Positions 6,234-14,238 of a DNA stretch of 34,709 nucleotides are shown piece after piece. This stretch comes from Lachnospiraceae bacterium (GTDB taxonomy: Bacteria; Bacillota; Clostridia; Lachnospirales; Lachnospiraceae), in contig JAIKYN010000016.1 of assembly GCA_024683155.1 (NCBI GenBank), forward strand, positions 1-34,709, given 5' to 3'. The notes beneath the pieces were generated by a model. It had not been told where the DNA came from. It was given only the letters and a program-made list of their open reading frames with translations, and made no database searches. A program made the position numbers and the translations under genes. The first letter of the stretch is position 1. Each line of letters starts with the position of its first letter.

Positions 6234-8585
6234 ATGAAATTCAGCAATGGCCACTGGCTTTCCAAAGAAGGAGTCTCTGTTTTTTCTCCCAAAGAAGCAT
6301 ACTTTACAGAGGTTGGTGACACACTTGTCACAATTTGCGCTCCTACTGCCCATATTTCCCATAAAGGCGATACCCTGGGCGGTATCAACCTTCGCATTCA
6401 GATCTCTTCTCCGGCTCCGGATATTTTCCATATCCGTGCTTATCACCATCGAGGTGCCCTTCGGACCATGCCCCGTTTTGATCTTCTGCAACAGGATAAT
6501 GAAAAACTTTTCGTCAGAGAAACCGATGAATTTCTGTACATTACCAGTGGCAGTACCACGCTGGAATTAAATAAAAAGCAATGGTCCATCCGCTATCTTC
6601 GCGGAGAGGAAGAGATCACCTCTTCCAAAGGCGGCGACCTGGCTCTGGTAAAGACGGCCTGGACCGGTCTTGCCTATGACAAGGGCGATGGGAAAGATAC
6701 CTACATCCGGGATGAAGTCAATCTGGATGTAAACGAGACCATCTATGGTTTAGGAGAGCGCTTCACTGCCTTTGTTAAAAACGGTCAAAGCGTTACCATC
6801 CGCCATGAAGACGGTGGTACCAGCACCGAACAGGCTTACAAGAATATTCCTTTCTTTATTTCTTCCAAAGGATACGGCGTCTTTGTGAATCATCCCGAGA
6901 CGGTTTCTCTGGAAGTTGCTTCCGAACTGGTCACCAAGGTAAGTTTTACCGTCAAGGGTGGCTATCTGGATTATTACGTAATGAACGGTCCTTCCATGAA
7001 GGAAGTTCTGGAAAAATATACGTCCCTTACCGGCAAGCCGGCACTTCCTGCCGCCTGGACCTTCGGTCTTTGGTTATCCACTTCCTTTACCACGGACTAC
7101 GATGAGAAAACGGTGATGCACTTTATTGATGGCATGCTGGAGAGAGGGATTCCCCTTCGTACCTTTCACTTTGATTGTTGCTGGATGAAGGAATTCCACT
7201 GGACGGATTTTGTCTGGGACAGCCGCATTTTCCCGGATCCGGAAGGTATGCTCCGACGCATTAAGGAAAAGGGCATCAATATCTGTTGCTGGATCAATCC
7301 TTATATTGCGGAGGAATCCGTTCTCTTTGACGAAGGCTGCGAAAAAGGCTATTTCGTAAAACGCAGCGACGGAAGTGTATGGCAATGGGATATGTGGCAG
7401 CCGGGCATGGCTCTGGTAGACTTTACCAATCCTGATGCCTGCAAATGGTTCCAGTCCTTTTTGCGAAAACTTCTGCAGATGGGCGTAGATTGCTTTAAGA
7501 CTGATTTTGGCGAGCGTATACCGGTGGAAGATATTGTATACTTCGATCATTCCGATCCGGAAGGCATGCACAATTACTATACCTATTTATATAACCAATG
7601 TGTTTACGATGTGATCGCAGAAGAAAAGGGTGCCGATCAGGCCGTTCTTTTTGCCCGTTCCGCCACCGTAGGCGGACAGAAATTTCCGGTGCACTGGGGC
7701 GGTGATTGCTTCTCCGATTATGTTTCCATGGAAGAAAGCCTTCGCGGCGGTCTCTCCTTCCAGATGAGCGGCTTTGGTTTCTGGGCCCATGACATCGGAG
7801 GCTTCGAAGCAACTTCCACGGCAGATGTGTATAAACGTTGGGTTGCGTTCGGTCTTCTGTCCAGTCACAGCCGTTTACACGGAAGCAGTTCTTACCGTGT
7901 GCCCTGGTTATATGACGAAGAAGCCGTGGATGTGGTACGCTTCTTCACCCGCCTGAAGGCTTCTCTCATGCCTTATCTGTATGCAAATGCAGTGACCACC
8001 CATGAGACCGGTCTTCCCATGATGCGCAGTATGATCCTGGAATACGAAAAGGATCTTAACTGTAAATATCTGGACAAGCAGTACATGTTAGGGGATCGCC
8101 TGTTAGTGGCTCCCATTTTCAATGATCGTTCCAAGGCTCAGTTTTATCTTCCTGCCGGCGTCTGGACCGACTTCCTCACAGGAGAAGAAGTGATTTCTGC
8201 TGACGGCAAATGGGTAGAAGAGACCTGTGGTTATCTGGATATTCCTTTGATGGTGCGGGAAAACAGCATCATCGCTACCGGAAAGTGCGATGACCGTCCG
8301 GATTACGATTATGCTCAGGATCCCACGCTGCAGATCTTTGGTTTGCAGGATGGTGCCACTGCCCAAACCTTCGTTACGGATATGAGCGGCCGTAAGGTGA
8401 TGAACATTTCCGCTACCCGCAAGGGACAGACGATAAACGTATCCGTTCAGGCTCCCGCTTCTTACAGCGTGGTTCTGGTCAACAAAAAAGCCGCAGCCGT
8501 TACCGGTGCTTCTTTTGAAAACACCGACAAAGGTTGCAGCTTTAATGGTTCCGGTAATCAGGAGTTCGAGATCACTCTCGCGTAA
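6234..8585 (+). CDS. yicI: GH31 alpha-xylosidase, YicI type
   Basis: The enzyme releases alpha-linked xylose from isoprimeverose-type xyloglucan fragments in the cytoplasm. The 783-residue protein matches Escherichia coli YicI along its length. The nucleophile is Asp424 in FKTDFGERIP and the acid/base is Asp491 in VHWGGD, followed by SGFGFWAHDIGGFE, the long conserved stretch around SSHSRLHGSSSYRVPW, and the carboxy-terminal beta domains. The KTDFGERIP form separates alpha-xylosidases from ordinary GH31 alpha-glucosidases. The ribosome site GGAAGGAG is 7 bases from the ATG. It is divergent from the GH3 gene, and together the two can alternately remove xylose and glucose from xyloglucan oligosaccharides. 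The gene ends 8 bases from the convergent isomerase gene, with no terminator between. Confidence 0.93.
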   Translation: MKFSNGHWLSKEGVSVFSPKEAYFTEVGDTLVTICAPTAHISHKGDTLGGINLRIQISSPAPDIFHIRAYHHRGALRTMPRFDLLQQDNEKLFVRETDEFLYITSGSTTLELNKKQWSIRYLRGEEEITSSKGGDLALVKTAWTGLAYDKGDGKDTYIRDEVNLDVNETIYGLGERFTAFVKNGQSVTIRHEDGGTSTEQAYKNIPFFISSKGYGVFVNHPETVSLEVASELVTKVSFTVKGGYLDYYVMNGPSMKEVLEKYTSLTGKPALPAAWTFGLWLSTSFTTDYDEKTVMHFIDGMLERGIPLRTFHFDCCWMKEFHWTDFVWDSRIFPDPEGMLRRIKEKGINICCWINPYIAEESVLFDEGCEKGYFVKRSDGSVWQWDMWQPGMALVDFTNPDACKWFQSFLRKLLQMGVDCFKTDFGERIPVEDIVYFDHSDPEGMHNYYTYLYNQCVYDVIAEEKGADQAVLFARSATVGGQKFPVHWGGDCFSDYVSMEESLRGGLSFQMSGFGFWAHDIGGFEATSTADVYKRWVAFGLLSSHSRLHGSSSYRVPWLYDEEAVDVVRFFTRLKASLMPYLYANAVTTHETGLPMMRSMILEYEKDLNCKYLDKQYMLGDRLLVAPIFNDRSKAQFYLPAGVWTDFLTGEEVISADGKWVEETCGYLDIPLMVRENSIIATGKCDDRPDYDYAQDPTLQIFGLQDGATAQTFVTDMSGRKVMNISATRKGQTINVSVQAPASYSVVLVNKKAAAVTGASFENTDKGCSFNGSGNQEFEITLA

Positions 8586-8593
8586 GTTCCGGA

Positions 8594-9229
8594 TTACAGA
8601 ATAGATTTAATATAATCAGCTACTGCCTGATCCTGGCAATTTGCGAAGAAATATTCCGCAAACTTCTCGCCTGAAACAGCAGTCTTCAGAAGATCCTGGT
8701 CAATTTCTTTCAGGATGGTAAGCAAGTCTTTCTTGGTTACCAGATTTACCTGATCCAGGATCTTCTTGTTTCTCTGCTCAGGTACAACTCTCTCCTTGGG
8801 ATAACCCTGACCGCTTTCACCGGTAAACAGCTGGGTAAAGATATACTGCAGGTTCAGCTCAGCGCCCCAGCCAAAGCCTTTGGCAAAAGGAAGGGCTACA
8901 CAGTTTCCGTCATTGATCTGTGCAAACATATAGGCATCGGATGCGTCTACAATGTGACCACAAAGTACTCCGGGAAATGCATTGCAGGCAAGCATTGCTC
9001 CTTCACCGGTTCCGCAACCGGTAACTACATAATCTGCTGCTTTAGTATTCAGCAGAATTGCAGCCAGAATTCCATTCATAACGTAAGTCAGCTGTGTCTT
9101 ATCTTCTGCTGTATACATACCGTAATTGTAAACGGTGTGTCCCATTGGTTCCACAACACTCTTCAGAGTATTGCAGATCAGCTCGTTTTTTGCAGCCTGG
9201 CTATTTTCGTTGATCAGTGCAATCTTCAT
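8594..9229 (-). CDS. RpiB/LacA/LacB family sugar-phosphate isomerase, divergent
   Basis: This family interconverts aldose and ketose phosphates such as ribose-5-P/ribulose-5-P or galactose-6-P/tagatose-6-P. The protein has 211 aa against about 150 for RpiB. It keeps the catalytic-cysteine motif GCGTGEGAMLACNAFPGV (Cys72) and a later DASDAYMFAQINDGNCVAL resembling the RpiB HDxxxARxxRxHNDANVLAL stretch. The amino-terminal DHAG motif of true RpiB is absent: the same place reads NENSQAAKN. An extra helical tail of about 60 residues follows position 150. The substrate therefore probably differs from ribose-5-P. The ribosome site AAGGAGAG is clear. It converges with the GH31 gene, so a role in using the released sugar is possible but unproven. 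Confidence 0.75.
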   Translation of the reverse strand: MKIALINENSQAAKNELICNTLKSVVEPMGHTVYNYGMYTAEDKTQLTYVMNGILAAILLNTKAADYVVTGCGTGEGAMLACNAFPGVLCGHIVDASDAYMFAQINDGNCVALPFAKGFGWGAELNLQYIFTQLFTGESGQGYPKERVVPEQRNKKILDQVNLVTKKDLLTILKEIDQDLLKTAVSGEKFAEYFFANCQDQAVADYIKSIL

Positions 9230-9242
9230 CTCTTCTCTCCTT

Positions 9243-9257
9243 TATCATCTGATGATA
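9243..9257. promoter_or_regulatory. Palindrome in the isomerase leader
   Basis: TATCATCTGATGATA is a perfect 7-1-7 inverted repeat just upstream of the ribosome site of the isomerase gene. It could be an operator or an mRNA stem. A second, 5-bp stem (CTTGC 9263-9267 with GCAAG 9279-9283) lies farther upstream in the same leader. Confidence 0.4.
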
Positions 9258-9297
9258 TACGGCTTGCAACCCTACCTCGCAAGTCTCGTCGCCCTCC

Positions 9298-9306
9298 ATT
9301 TTATCA
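9298..9306 (-). promoter_or_regulatory. Extended -10 promoter of the isomerase gene
   Basis: On the minus strand TGATAAAAT reads as TGn followed by TAAAAT, five of six bases of the -10 consensus. No good -35 is seen. The predicted leader is about 60 bases. Confidence 0.4.
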
Positions 9307-9319
9307 TAAATAGCCCAAA

Positions 9320-9348
9320 TTGACATCAGCGCCTATCTTCTTTATAGT
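9320..9348 (+). promoter_or_regulatory. Sigma-A promoter of the SseB-like gene
   Basis: TTGACA (9320-9325), exactly 17 bases, then TATAGT (9343-9348). Predicted start is near 9355, 23 bases before the start codon. This is one of the best promoter matches in the window. Confidence 0.75.
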
Positions 9349-9377
9349 TAAGATATATTGCAAACCGAGGTGTCCTA

Positions 9378-10364
9378 ATGACAGAACAAGAAGCAATCGA
9401 ACTGGCAAAACGCTTTTACAATGAGCCGAATCTCTACATCCTTCTGGCACCGGAAGCAGCCAATATGGCCACCGGTATCAGTATTCCCGCCATCGGAGTG
9501 ATGAAAGGTGAGCTTCGTCTCATTTTTTTGTTTACTTCCAAGGAGATCGCACAGGAATACGTGGATTCCAAGGAAATGGATAAGCCGGACGGCATCTATC
9601 CCATTGCCGCTTTAAAGCGTGGTCATGAACTGTTTGGTCTTCATGCCATCTGTAACGGTGCTTTGGCCATTCATGTGGACGGGATCTGTTTTAACGATGG
9701 TCAGGCCGAATCTCTGGCGCTTCCCATTCCCGTTTTTTTACAGATCAATGGATTAAAACCTGAGCCTTACAAGATGCTTATGGCAAAAGAACAGGCCCAG
9801 GCTCTGAAGGATAATGGCGAAAAACCCAGAGCGCATATGAATCCTATGGCCATTTGTGATTTCACCAATCCTTACCGTATTACCGATGAGCGTAAAGAGG
9901 AACTGATGAATCTTCTTATGGCAGATAAGCCGGAAGACAGCCTGAAATCCTCTCTTACGGATTCCTGCCGGTTATGGGAAAACTGTTATCAGTTTGCTAC
10001 CTTGCAGATGAAGTACATCCAGAAAGCACAGCGGGATTTTGATGCTAAGAATCTGGATCTTTACGGACGCCTTGCCGGACTTCTTCAGGAAATCATCCTG
10101 GATAAACTGGTCTCCATGGATCTTCTCTTTACCTTACGGGATGATGAAACCGGTATGTTCTATATTAAGAATCATGCCTGCTATCTGCTTTACACAGATC
10201 GTTATAAATATGCCGCGCCTCAATCCTATGTTCCTTTATATAATCTGGAAGGATTTGCCGGCTTTCTTAAACGCAATCAGGTAGATCGCGTTATTGTTAC
10301 CGATGGTCCTCACGATATTGCGTTATTATCCGCTTCTTCCGTTATTAAAAAAATCCTGAACTGA
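9378..10364 (+). CDS. SseB-like protein, two related halves, function unknown
   Basis: The 328-residue protein resembles the SseB amino-terminal domain family, named for a Salmonella protein but widespread in Firmicutes without a proven role. Residues about 1-130 carry the SseB-like pattern (FYNEPNLYILL, KGELRLIFLFTSKEIA, YPIAALKRG). Residues about 235-325 look like a second, shorter copy (LLFTLRDDETGMFY, CYLLYTDRYKY, VDRVIVTDGPHDIAL). No signal peptide or membrane segment is seen, so it should be cytoplasmic. The ribosome site GAGGTG precedes the ATG, and a very good promoter lies just upstream. The gene stands alone and its TGA lies inside a bidirectional terminator. Family assignment is moderate and function is not known. 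Confidence 0.65.
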   Translation: MTEQEAIELAKRFYNEPNLYILLAPEAANMATGISIPAIGVMKGELRLIFLFTSKEIAQEYVDSKEMDKPDGIYPIAALKRGHELFGLHAICNGALAIHVDGICFNDGQAESLALPIPVFLQINGLKPEPYKMLMAKEQAQALKDNGEKPRAHMNPMAICDFTNPYRITDERKEELMNLLMADKPEDSLKSSLTDSCRLWENCYQFATLQMKYIQKAQRDFDAKNLDLYGRLAGLLQEIILDKLVSMDLLFTLRDDETGMFYIKNHACYLLYTDRYKYAAPQSYVPLYNLEGFAGFLKRNQVDRVIVTDGPHDIALLSASSVIKKILN

Positions 10365-10384
10365 GTTATCAGTTCAGGATTTTT
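10349..10384. terminator. Bidirectional terminator between the SseB-like and carD genes
   Basis: A 16-bp perfect stem (10349-10364 with 10369-10384, loop GTTA) has A-rich sequence on its left and T-rich sequence on its right, so it works in both directions. It includes the SseB-like stop codon and lies 8 bases past the carD stop. Confidence 0.9.
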
Positions 10385-10391
10385 ATTTACA

Positions 10392-10904
10392 TCATTTCTC
10401 GTTTCCACCGTCAATCCGAGTGGTTATATATTCAACCATTTTCTCCTTGGGTATGTCCAGGGTAATGGCTAATTCCGAATATAAAGCATCTTCCGCCATG
10501 CGAAGATACCGCTCATCTGTTGTCGTTACTTTCTTTTTCTCTGCCAGTCTTTCCTGTCGACGGAAATATAAGGTTTTGATGATCTGAACATAGCTTCTGC
10601 CATCTCCAGTGTGCATTGCTTCCTTGTATCTTGTTTCACGAAGCTTTTCATTGGGAATCCAAAGTTCTTCCACATCCGGGATCTCATTCAGCAAAGCATC
10701 TGCTTCCTCTTTACTCATGATCTTTCGAATACGAACTTTTTCTGAATCTACGGGGCTGTAAATGCTGCTGCCTGCATCTTTTACCGGGTGAAGGATATAA
10801 TAAAGTCTGTCCTTCTGTGCTCCCGACATTTTGATCGTGGTAATGTCTTCCACTTTGCAAACACCGGCACTTTCGTAAACAACATATTCCCCTTTGTTAA
10901 ACAT
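10392..10904 (-). CDS. CarD/CdnL-like RNA polymerase-binding regulator
   Basis: CarD-like proteins bind the RNA polymerase beta subunit and influence open-complex formation, often at rRNA promoters. The 170-residue protein starts with the family's Tudor-like domain (MFNKGEYVVYESAGVCKVEDI, then YYILHPV and IYSPVDS, about residues 1-60). A helical carboxy-terminal part follows with basic stretches (YKEAMHTGDGRSYVQIIKTLYFRR, then ERYLRMAEDALYSELAITLDI), as in CarD_CdnL_TRCF proteins. The ribosome site AAAGGAGGAC is near perfect. It is monocistronic, with its own promoter and a strong terminator. A GC-rich hairpin lies in its leader. The family call is firm; the target promoters are unknown. Confidence 0.85.
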   Translation of the reverse strand: MFNKGEYVVYESAGVCKVEDITTIKMSGAQKDRLYYILHPVKDAGSSIYSPVDSEKVRIRKIMSKEEADALLNEIPDVEELWIPNEKLRETRYKEAMHTGDGRSYVQIIKTLYFRRQERLAEKKKVTTTDERYLRMAEDALYSELAITLDIPKEKMVEYITTRIDGGNEK

Positions 10905-10930
10905 AGAGTCCTCCTTTCACACATGATCCG

Positions 10931-10962
10931 GACCGATTTCGGTTCCCCGCGAAACCCCGGTC
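10931..10962 (-). promoter_or_regulatory. GC-rich two-part hairpin in the carD leader
   Basis: GACCG (10931-10935) pairs with CGGTC (10958-10962), and TTTCG (10937-10941) with CGAAA (10950-10954). The resulting stem is interrupted and sits about 27 bases upstream of the carD start codon. No riboswitch class was recognised. Confidence 0.4.
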
Positions 10963-11004
10963 AGATAAAACAGTGAGCTAAAAAAGTGTAAAAAATATTG
11001 GCAC

Positions 11005-11032
11005 AGTATAACCGACCGCCATACTCCACCAA
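11005..11032 (-). promoter_or_regulatory. Predicted carD promoter
   Basis: On the minus strand TTGGTG (11032-11027), 16 bases, TATACT (11010-11005). The transcript would start near 10998 and include the leader hairpin. Confidence 0.5.
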
Positions 11033-11095
11033 TATCATTGTATCACAGTTTTCGAAAAAATGTCAGCGCGGATCCTTTTCCCGTCTTTTCGCCTC

Positions 11096-11124
11096 TTGTT
11101 CTTCCCCTCGTTCCATATTAAAAT
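11096..11124 (+). promoter_or_regulatory. Predicted promoter of the MATE gene
   Basis: TTGTTC (11096-11101), 17 bases, TAAAAT (11119-11124). Predicted start is near 11131, about 50 bases before the start codon. Confidence 0.45.
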
Positions 11125-11179
11125 AGGAAATTGACGTATTTAAAACCTGTCACACATAAGGAGTTTTAACTGTAACAAT

Positions 11180-12643
11180 ATGGCAAAAACCGTTGACCTG
11201 TCTTCTCTCTTAAGAAATAACGGAACCCTTTCCACCAGGAGCAAGATCTCTCTGGCCTGGACTTTAAGTGTTCCTGCCATTTTATCCCAGCTGACTTCCA
11301 TTGTGATGCAGTATAGCGATGCCGCTATGGTAGGTTCTCTTGGAGCTTCTGCTACAGCAGCCATCGGTGTGACTTCTACTACGATCTGGCTGTTCGGAAA
11401 CTTGTATAATGCTGCTTGCTACGGTTACTCCGTACAGATTGCCAACGCCGTAGGTGCAGGCGATGCTTCCAGATCCCGGAGGCTGTTCCGACAGGGCCTG
11501 ACCTTTAACATTCTGTTTTCTTTGTTCCTGATGTTGATCGGCCTTTTTCTCAGTCGTCCGCTTCCCGGGCTGTTAGGGGCCGATGCTTCCTTATTTGCCG
11601 ATGCTACCGCTTATTTTATGGTCTATTCGCTGACCATCCCCTTATCCGATCTTCGTTTTTACGGCAGCGCATCTCTTCAGTCCAGCGGAAATATGCGTAT
11701 TCCCGGCATTCTGAATTCTCTTGCCTGCCTCCTGAACATTGTTTTTAACTTCCTTATGATCTTTCCCACTCGGCAGATCGTTCTTGGAAATTATTCCTTT
11801 ATTTGTCCCGGCATGGGCTTTGGGGTTATGGGCGCCGCTTTGGGCACCACCATTTCAGAAGGCATTATTGCCTGCATCATGTTGCTCTTTGCTTTTTTCC
11901 GTGAGCCCTATCTTTCCGGGCGCGGAAATACCGATACCACCGCGGCCTCTTCCTGTATTACCCGCTCGTCACGGTCTGTTTCCTCTTATATTCCAACTGC
12001 CTCCTATGTAAAAAGGGCCCTGCAGATCGGCACACCCTATGCTGTAGAGCAGTGTACCCGAAATGTGGCCCTGATCCTCATTACCATGATCATTACGCCC
12101 TTAGGAACGATAGCGGTTGCTGCCAACTCCCTTGCCGTAACGGCAGAGGCGCTTTGTTATATGCCGGCGGTTGGTCTTTCAGCTGCGGCAACCACACTGG
12201 TTGGGCAGAGCATAGGTGCCGGACGGAAAGATTATGCAAAGAGCTTTGCATGGATCACCACCTTCTTCGGCATGATCCTTCTTACCATCACAGGAATCCT
12301 CATGTTTTTCCTTTGTCCTTTTGTATTTTCGATCCTAACACCGGTCCCGGAAGTACAGGCGCTGTGTATCCGCATTCTCAGAGTGGAACTGATCTCCGAG
12401 CCGTTATTTGCAGCCTCTCTGGTCATTTCCGGTGCACTGCGGGGTGCAGGCGATACACTGATCCCCTGTATCCTTGCCTTAGGATCCGTCTGGGGAGTAC
12501 GTCTTACCCTTTCCCTGCTCCTTGTAGGTCCTTTTGGACTTACCGGTATCTGGATCGCCATGTGCATCGAATTATGTGTGCGCGGCCTGTTGTTCCTGAT
12601 CCGTCTGGGACGTGGCAAATGGCTGAATCGTCCGGTTCATTAG
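11180..12643 (+). CDS. MATE family multidrug/sodium antiporter
   Basis: MATE transporters export drugs or metabolites in exchange for sodium or protons. The 487-residue protein has about 12 hydrophobic segments arranged as two similar halves. Family motifs include MQYSDAAMVGSLGASATAAIG near the first helices, and VGQSIGAGRKDYAKS with GALRGAGDT in the second half. The only ribosome-like site, AAGGAG, is 16 bases before the ATG, an unusually long spacing, and no better start is seen. The extra amino-terminal 25 residues are polar. The gene overlaps the convergent activase gene by 4 bases. The substrate cannot be predicted. Confidence 0.88.
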   Translation: MAKTVDLSSLLRNNGTLSTRSKISLAWTLSVPAILSQLTSIVMQYSDAAMVGSLGASATAAIGVTSTTIWLFGNLYNAACYGYSVQIANAVGAGDASRSRRLFRQGLTFNILFSLFLMLIGLFLSRPLPGLLGADASLFADATAYFMVYSLTIPLSDLRFYGSASLQSSGNMRIPGILNSLACLLNIVFNFLMIFPTRQIVLGNYSFICPGMGFGVMGAALGTTISEGIIACIMLLFAFFREPYLSGRGNTDTTAASSCITRSSRSVSSYIPTASYVKRALQIGTPYAVEQCTRNVALILITMIITPLGTIAVAANSLAVTAEALCYMPAVGLSAAATTLVGQSIGAGRKDYAKSFAWITTFFGMILLTITGILMFFLCPFVFSILTPVPEVQALCIRILRVELISEPLFAASLVISGALRGAGDTLIPCILALGSVWGVRLTLSLLLVGPFGLTGIWIAMCIELCVRGLLFLIRLGRGKWLNRPVH

Positions 12644-13332
12644 ACGCCTCGTACCGATACATTGGGAACATATTTCTTTACCAGTTCTGCAAATTCTTCC
12701 AGGTGTTCCTTATCCCATGGAGAAAAGCCCGGGCAAAGGACGCCCTCACTTTCCACAAACGACTGCAGATAGTATGCTTTGGCTCCGCGGATCCATTCTC
12801 CCATGGCCTCGAAGTCTTCTTTTTCATGCATTTCCCGGATCACTGTAGTACGGAATTCATAATCAATGGTGCTGTTTATTAACAGCTCTACGCTTTCCTC
12901 TATCCTGGATATATCCATCTTGGGAAGTCCCACGGTCTGTGCGTATTTTTCCCTGGAATTCTTAATATCCATGGCTACATAATTCAGGATCCCATCTTCC
13001 AAAAACTGCTTCAGAACTTCCGGTCGGTAACCATTGGTATCCAGTTTTACCAGGAAGCCCAACTCCCGGATTTTCCGGATAAAATCCCCCAGATCCGGTT
13101 GCAAGGTAGCTTCTCCGCCGGTGATACATACCCCTTGAAGGATCCCGATCCTCTTTTTCAAAAAGTCCAGTACTTCTTCTTCCGCAATGGATGGATAGGT
13201 CTCCGGATGGAGCACCAGCTCCATATTATGGCAATAGGGGCAACGCATGTTGCAACCACCGGTAAATATAGTAGCTGCCGTATGTCCCGGATAATCCAAC
13301 AAAGTTAATTTACTCAGTCCATGTATCTGCAT
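12640..13332 (-). CDS. nrdG: Radical SAM activase, anaerobic ribonucleotide reductase activating type
   Basis: These enzymes use S-adenosylmethionine and a [4Fe-4S] cluster to place a glycyl radical on a partner enzyme, here most likely anaerobic ribonucleoside-triphosphate reductase. The cluster cysteines are Cys27, Cys31 and Cys34 in GGCNMRCPYCHN. GITGGEATLQPDL-type and KLDTNGYRP segments follow as in radical SAM activases. The 230-residue length fits the NrdG2-like group rather than the short NrdG of Escherichia coli. An ATG at 13350 has no ribosome site, while the one at 13332 follows AGGGGG by 6 bases and is chosen. The partner nrdD gene is not in the window, so a pyruvate formate-lyase-like partner cannot be excluded. 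Confidence 0.78.
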   Translation of the reverse strand: MQIHGLSKLTLLDYPGHTAATIFTGGCNMRCPYCHNMELVLHPETYPSIAEEEVLDFLKKRIGILQGVCITGGEATLQPDLGDFIRKIRELGFLVKLDTNGYRPEVLKQFLEDGILNYVAMDIKNSREKYAQTVGLPKMDISRIEESVELLINSTIDYEFRTTVIREMHEKEDFEAMGEWIRGAKAYYLQSFVESEGVLCPGFSPWDKEHLEEFAELVKKYVPNVSVRGV

Positions 13333-13426
13333 GATATTCCCCCTGTTCATCTTATATAATCCCGTAGCCCAGGCATTCCCATGATATATGATCTGCCCTT
13401 GCCGGTATACGGAAAACTGTCATATA

Positions 13427-13456
13427 CTGGCATCATCATAGCACGATTGGTATAAT
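13427..13456 (+). promoter_or_regulatory. Extended -10 promoter of tadA
   Basis: TGGTATAAT (13448-13456) is a perfect extended -10 (TGnTATAAT). CTGGCA (13427-13432) is a partial -35 at 18 bases. The usual spacing puts the transcript start at 13463-13464, at the A of the chosen tadA start codon. Confidence 0.7.
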
Positions 13457-13463
13457 AATGAAA

Positions 13464-13988
13464 ATGAGTGCAAGAGAAATCAAAGCGGCTATGCGAAAGC
13501 AAACACCGGATATCGAAAAAGACGAATATTATATGAAGCAGGCGCTGAAGCTGGCAAAAAAAGCCATGGACCTGGGTGAAGTTCCCATTGGGTGCGTGAT
13601 CGTATATCAGGATCGCATTATCGGTCGCGGGTACAATCGCCGCAATACCGATAAAACCGCTTTATCCCATGCGGAGATCACAGCCATCAAGAAAGCTACT
13701 TCTTTCCTTAAAGACTGGCGTCTGGAGGATTGTACGCTTTATGTCACCCTGGAACCTTGTCAGATGTGTTCCGGTGCCATTATCCAGTCTCGGGTTACCC
13801 GGGTCGTTATGGGCACCATGAATCCCAAAGCCGGTTGTGCCGGTTCTGTTTTAAACATGCTGGAAATGCCGGAATTCAACCATCAGGCCTTTGTAACCAG
13901 AGGTGTTCTGGAAGAAGACTGTTCTGCCTTATTAAAAACCTTCTTTAAACAGCTTCGCGTGCGACTTAAGAATCCACTTGCGGAGTGA
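13464..13988 (+). CDS. tadA: tRNA-specific adenosine deaminase
   Basis: TadA deaminates adenosine 34 of tRNA-Arg(ACG) to inosine, letting one tRNA read several arginine codons. The 174-residue protein shows the zinc-deaminase signature: HAE (69-71, catalytic Glu71) and PCQMC (98-102), with GEVPIGCVIV and MNPKAGCAGS as in the family. It has about 20 extra residues before the usual TadA beginning DEYYMKQAL. ATGs at 13458 and 13464 both lack a ribosome site. The promoter predicts transcription starting at 13463-13464, so the second ATG would head a leaderless mRNA and is chosen. As in many Firmicutes the SRP RNA gene follows. Confidence 0.92.
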   Translation: MSAREIKAAMRKQTPDIEKDEYYMKQALKLAKKAMDLGEVPIGCVIVYQDRIIGRGYNRRNTDKTALSHAEITAIKKATSFLKDWRLEDCTLYVTLEPCQMCSGAIIQSRVTRVVMGTMNPKAGCAGSVLNMLEMPEFNHQAFVTRGVLEEDCSALLKTFFKQLRVRLKNPLAE

Positions 13989-14006
13989 ATCGGATTATTT
14001 TATACT
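13978..14006 (+). promoter_or_regulatory. Promoter of the SRP RNA gene
   Basis: TTGCGG (13978-13983), 17 bases, TATACT (14001-14006). It overlaps the last codons of tadA and predicts a start near 14013. Confidence 0.65.
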
Positions 14007-14012
14007 AAAAGA

Positions 14013-14226
14013 ACCGTGCACCATCCGGGGTCGCTGTAAGGCTGCCCTTCGTAAGCGGCGTTGAAGTTTGGGTCTTACGCGATGGAAATCTATGAACCGT
14101 GTCAGGGCAGGAATGCAGCAGCACTAAGTAGAACCTTCCATGTGACGTGAGGTAGCCTGGCGGAGCTGGCTGCGGAGGTACCGCTTACAGCATTGTGACT
14201 TCGGGTGGCTGTGCGGTCTTTGTTTT
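14013..14226 (+). ncRNA. ffs: Signal recognition particle RNA, large bacterial type
   Basis: This RNA assembles with Ffh to target membrane and secreted proteins. The S-domain apex is recognisable at about 14100-14130 as GTCAGG, a GGAA tetraloop and GCAGCA, the Ffh-binding asymmetric loop. The two ends pair (ACCGTGCACC at the start with the GGTGGCTGTGCGGT region near 14204-14217), and an Alu-like 5' domain with CTGTAAGG is present. The gene ends with a T-rich tract (14218-14226) directly after the terminal stem, which serves as terminator. At about 205-214 bases it seems shorter than the roughly 265-base Bacillus form. Exact ends are inferred from the promoter and the T-tract. Confidence 0.88.
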
Positions 14227-14238
14227 TAAGGAGTTACC

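Noticed and set aside
12052..12882. Plus-strand 276-codon frame across the MATE end and the activase gene
   Set aside because: Rich in Cys, Pro, His and Tyr, with no family pattern; both overlapped genes have clear motifs in their own frames.
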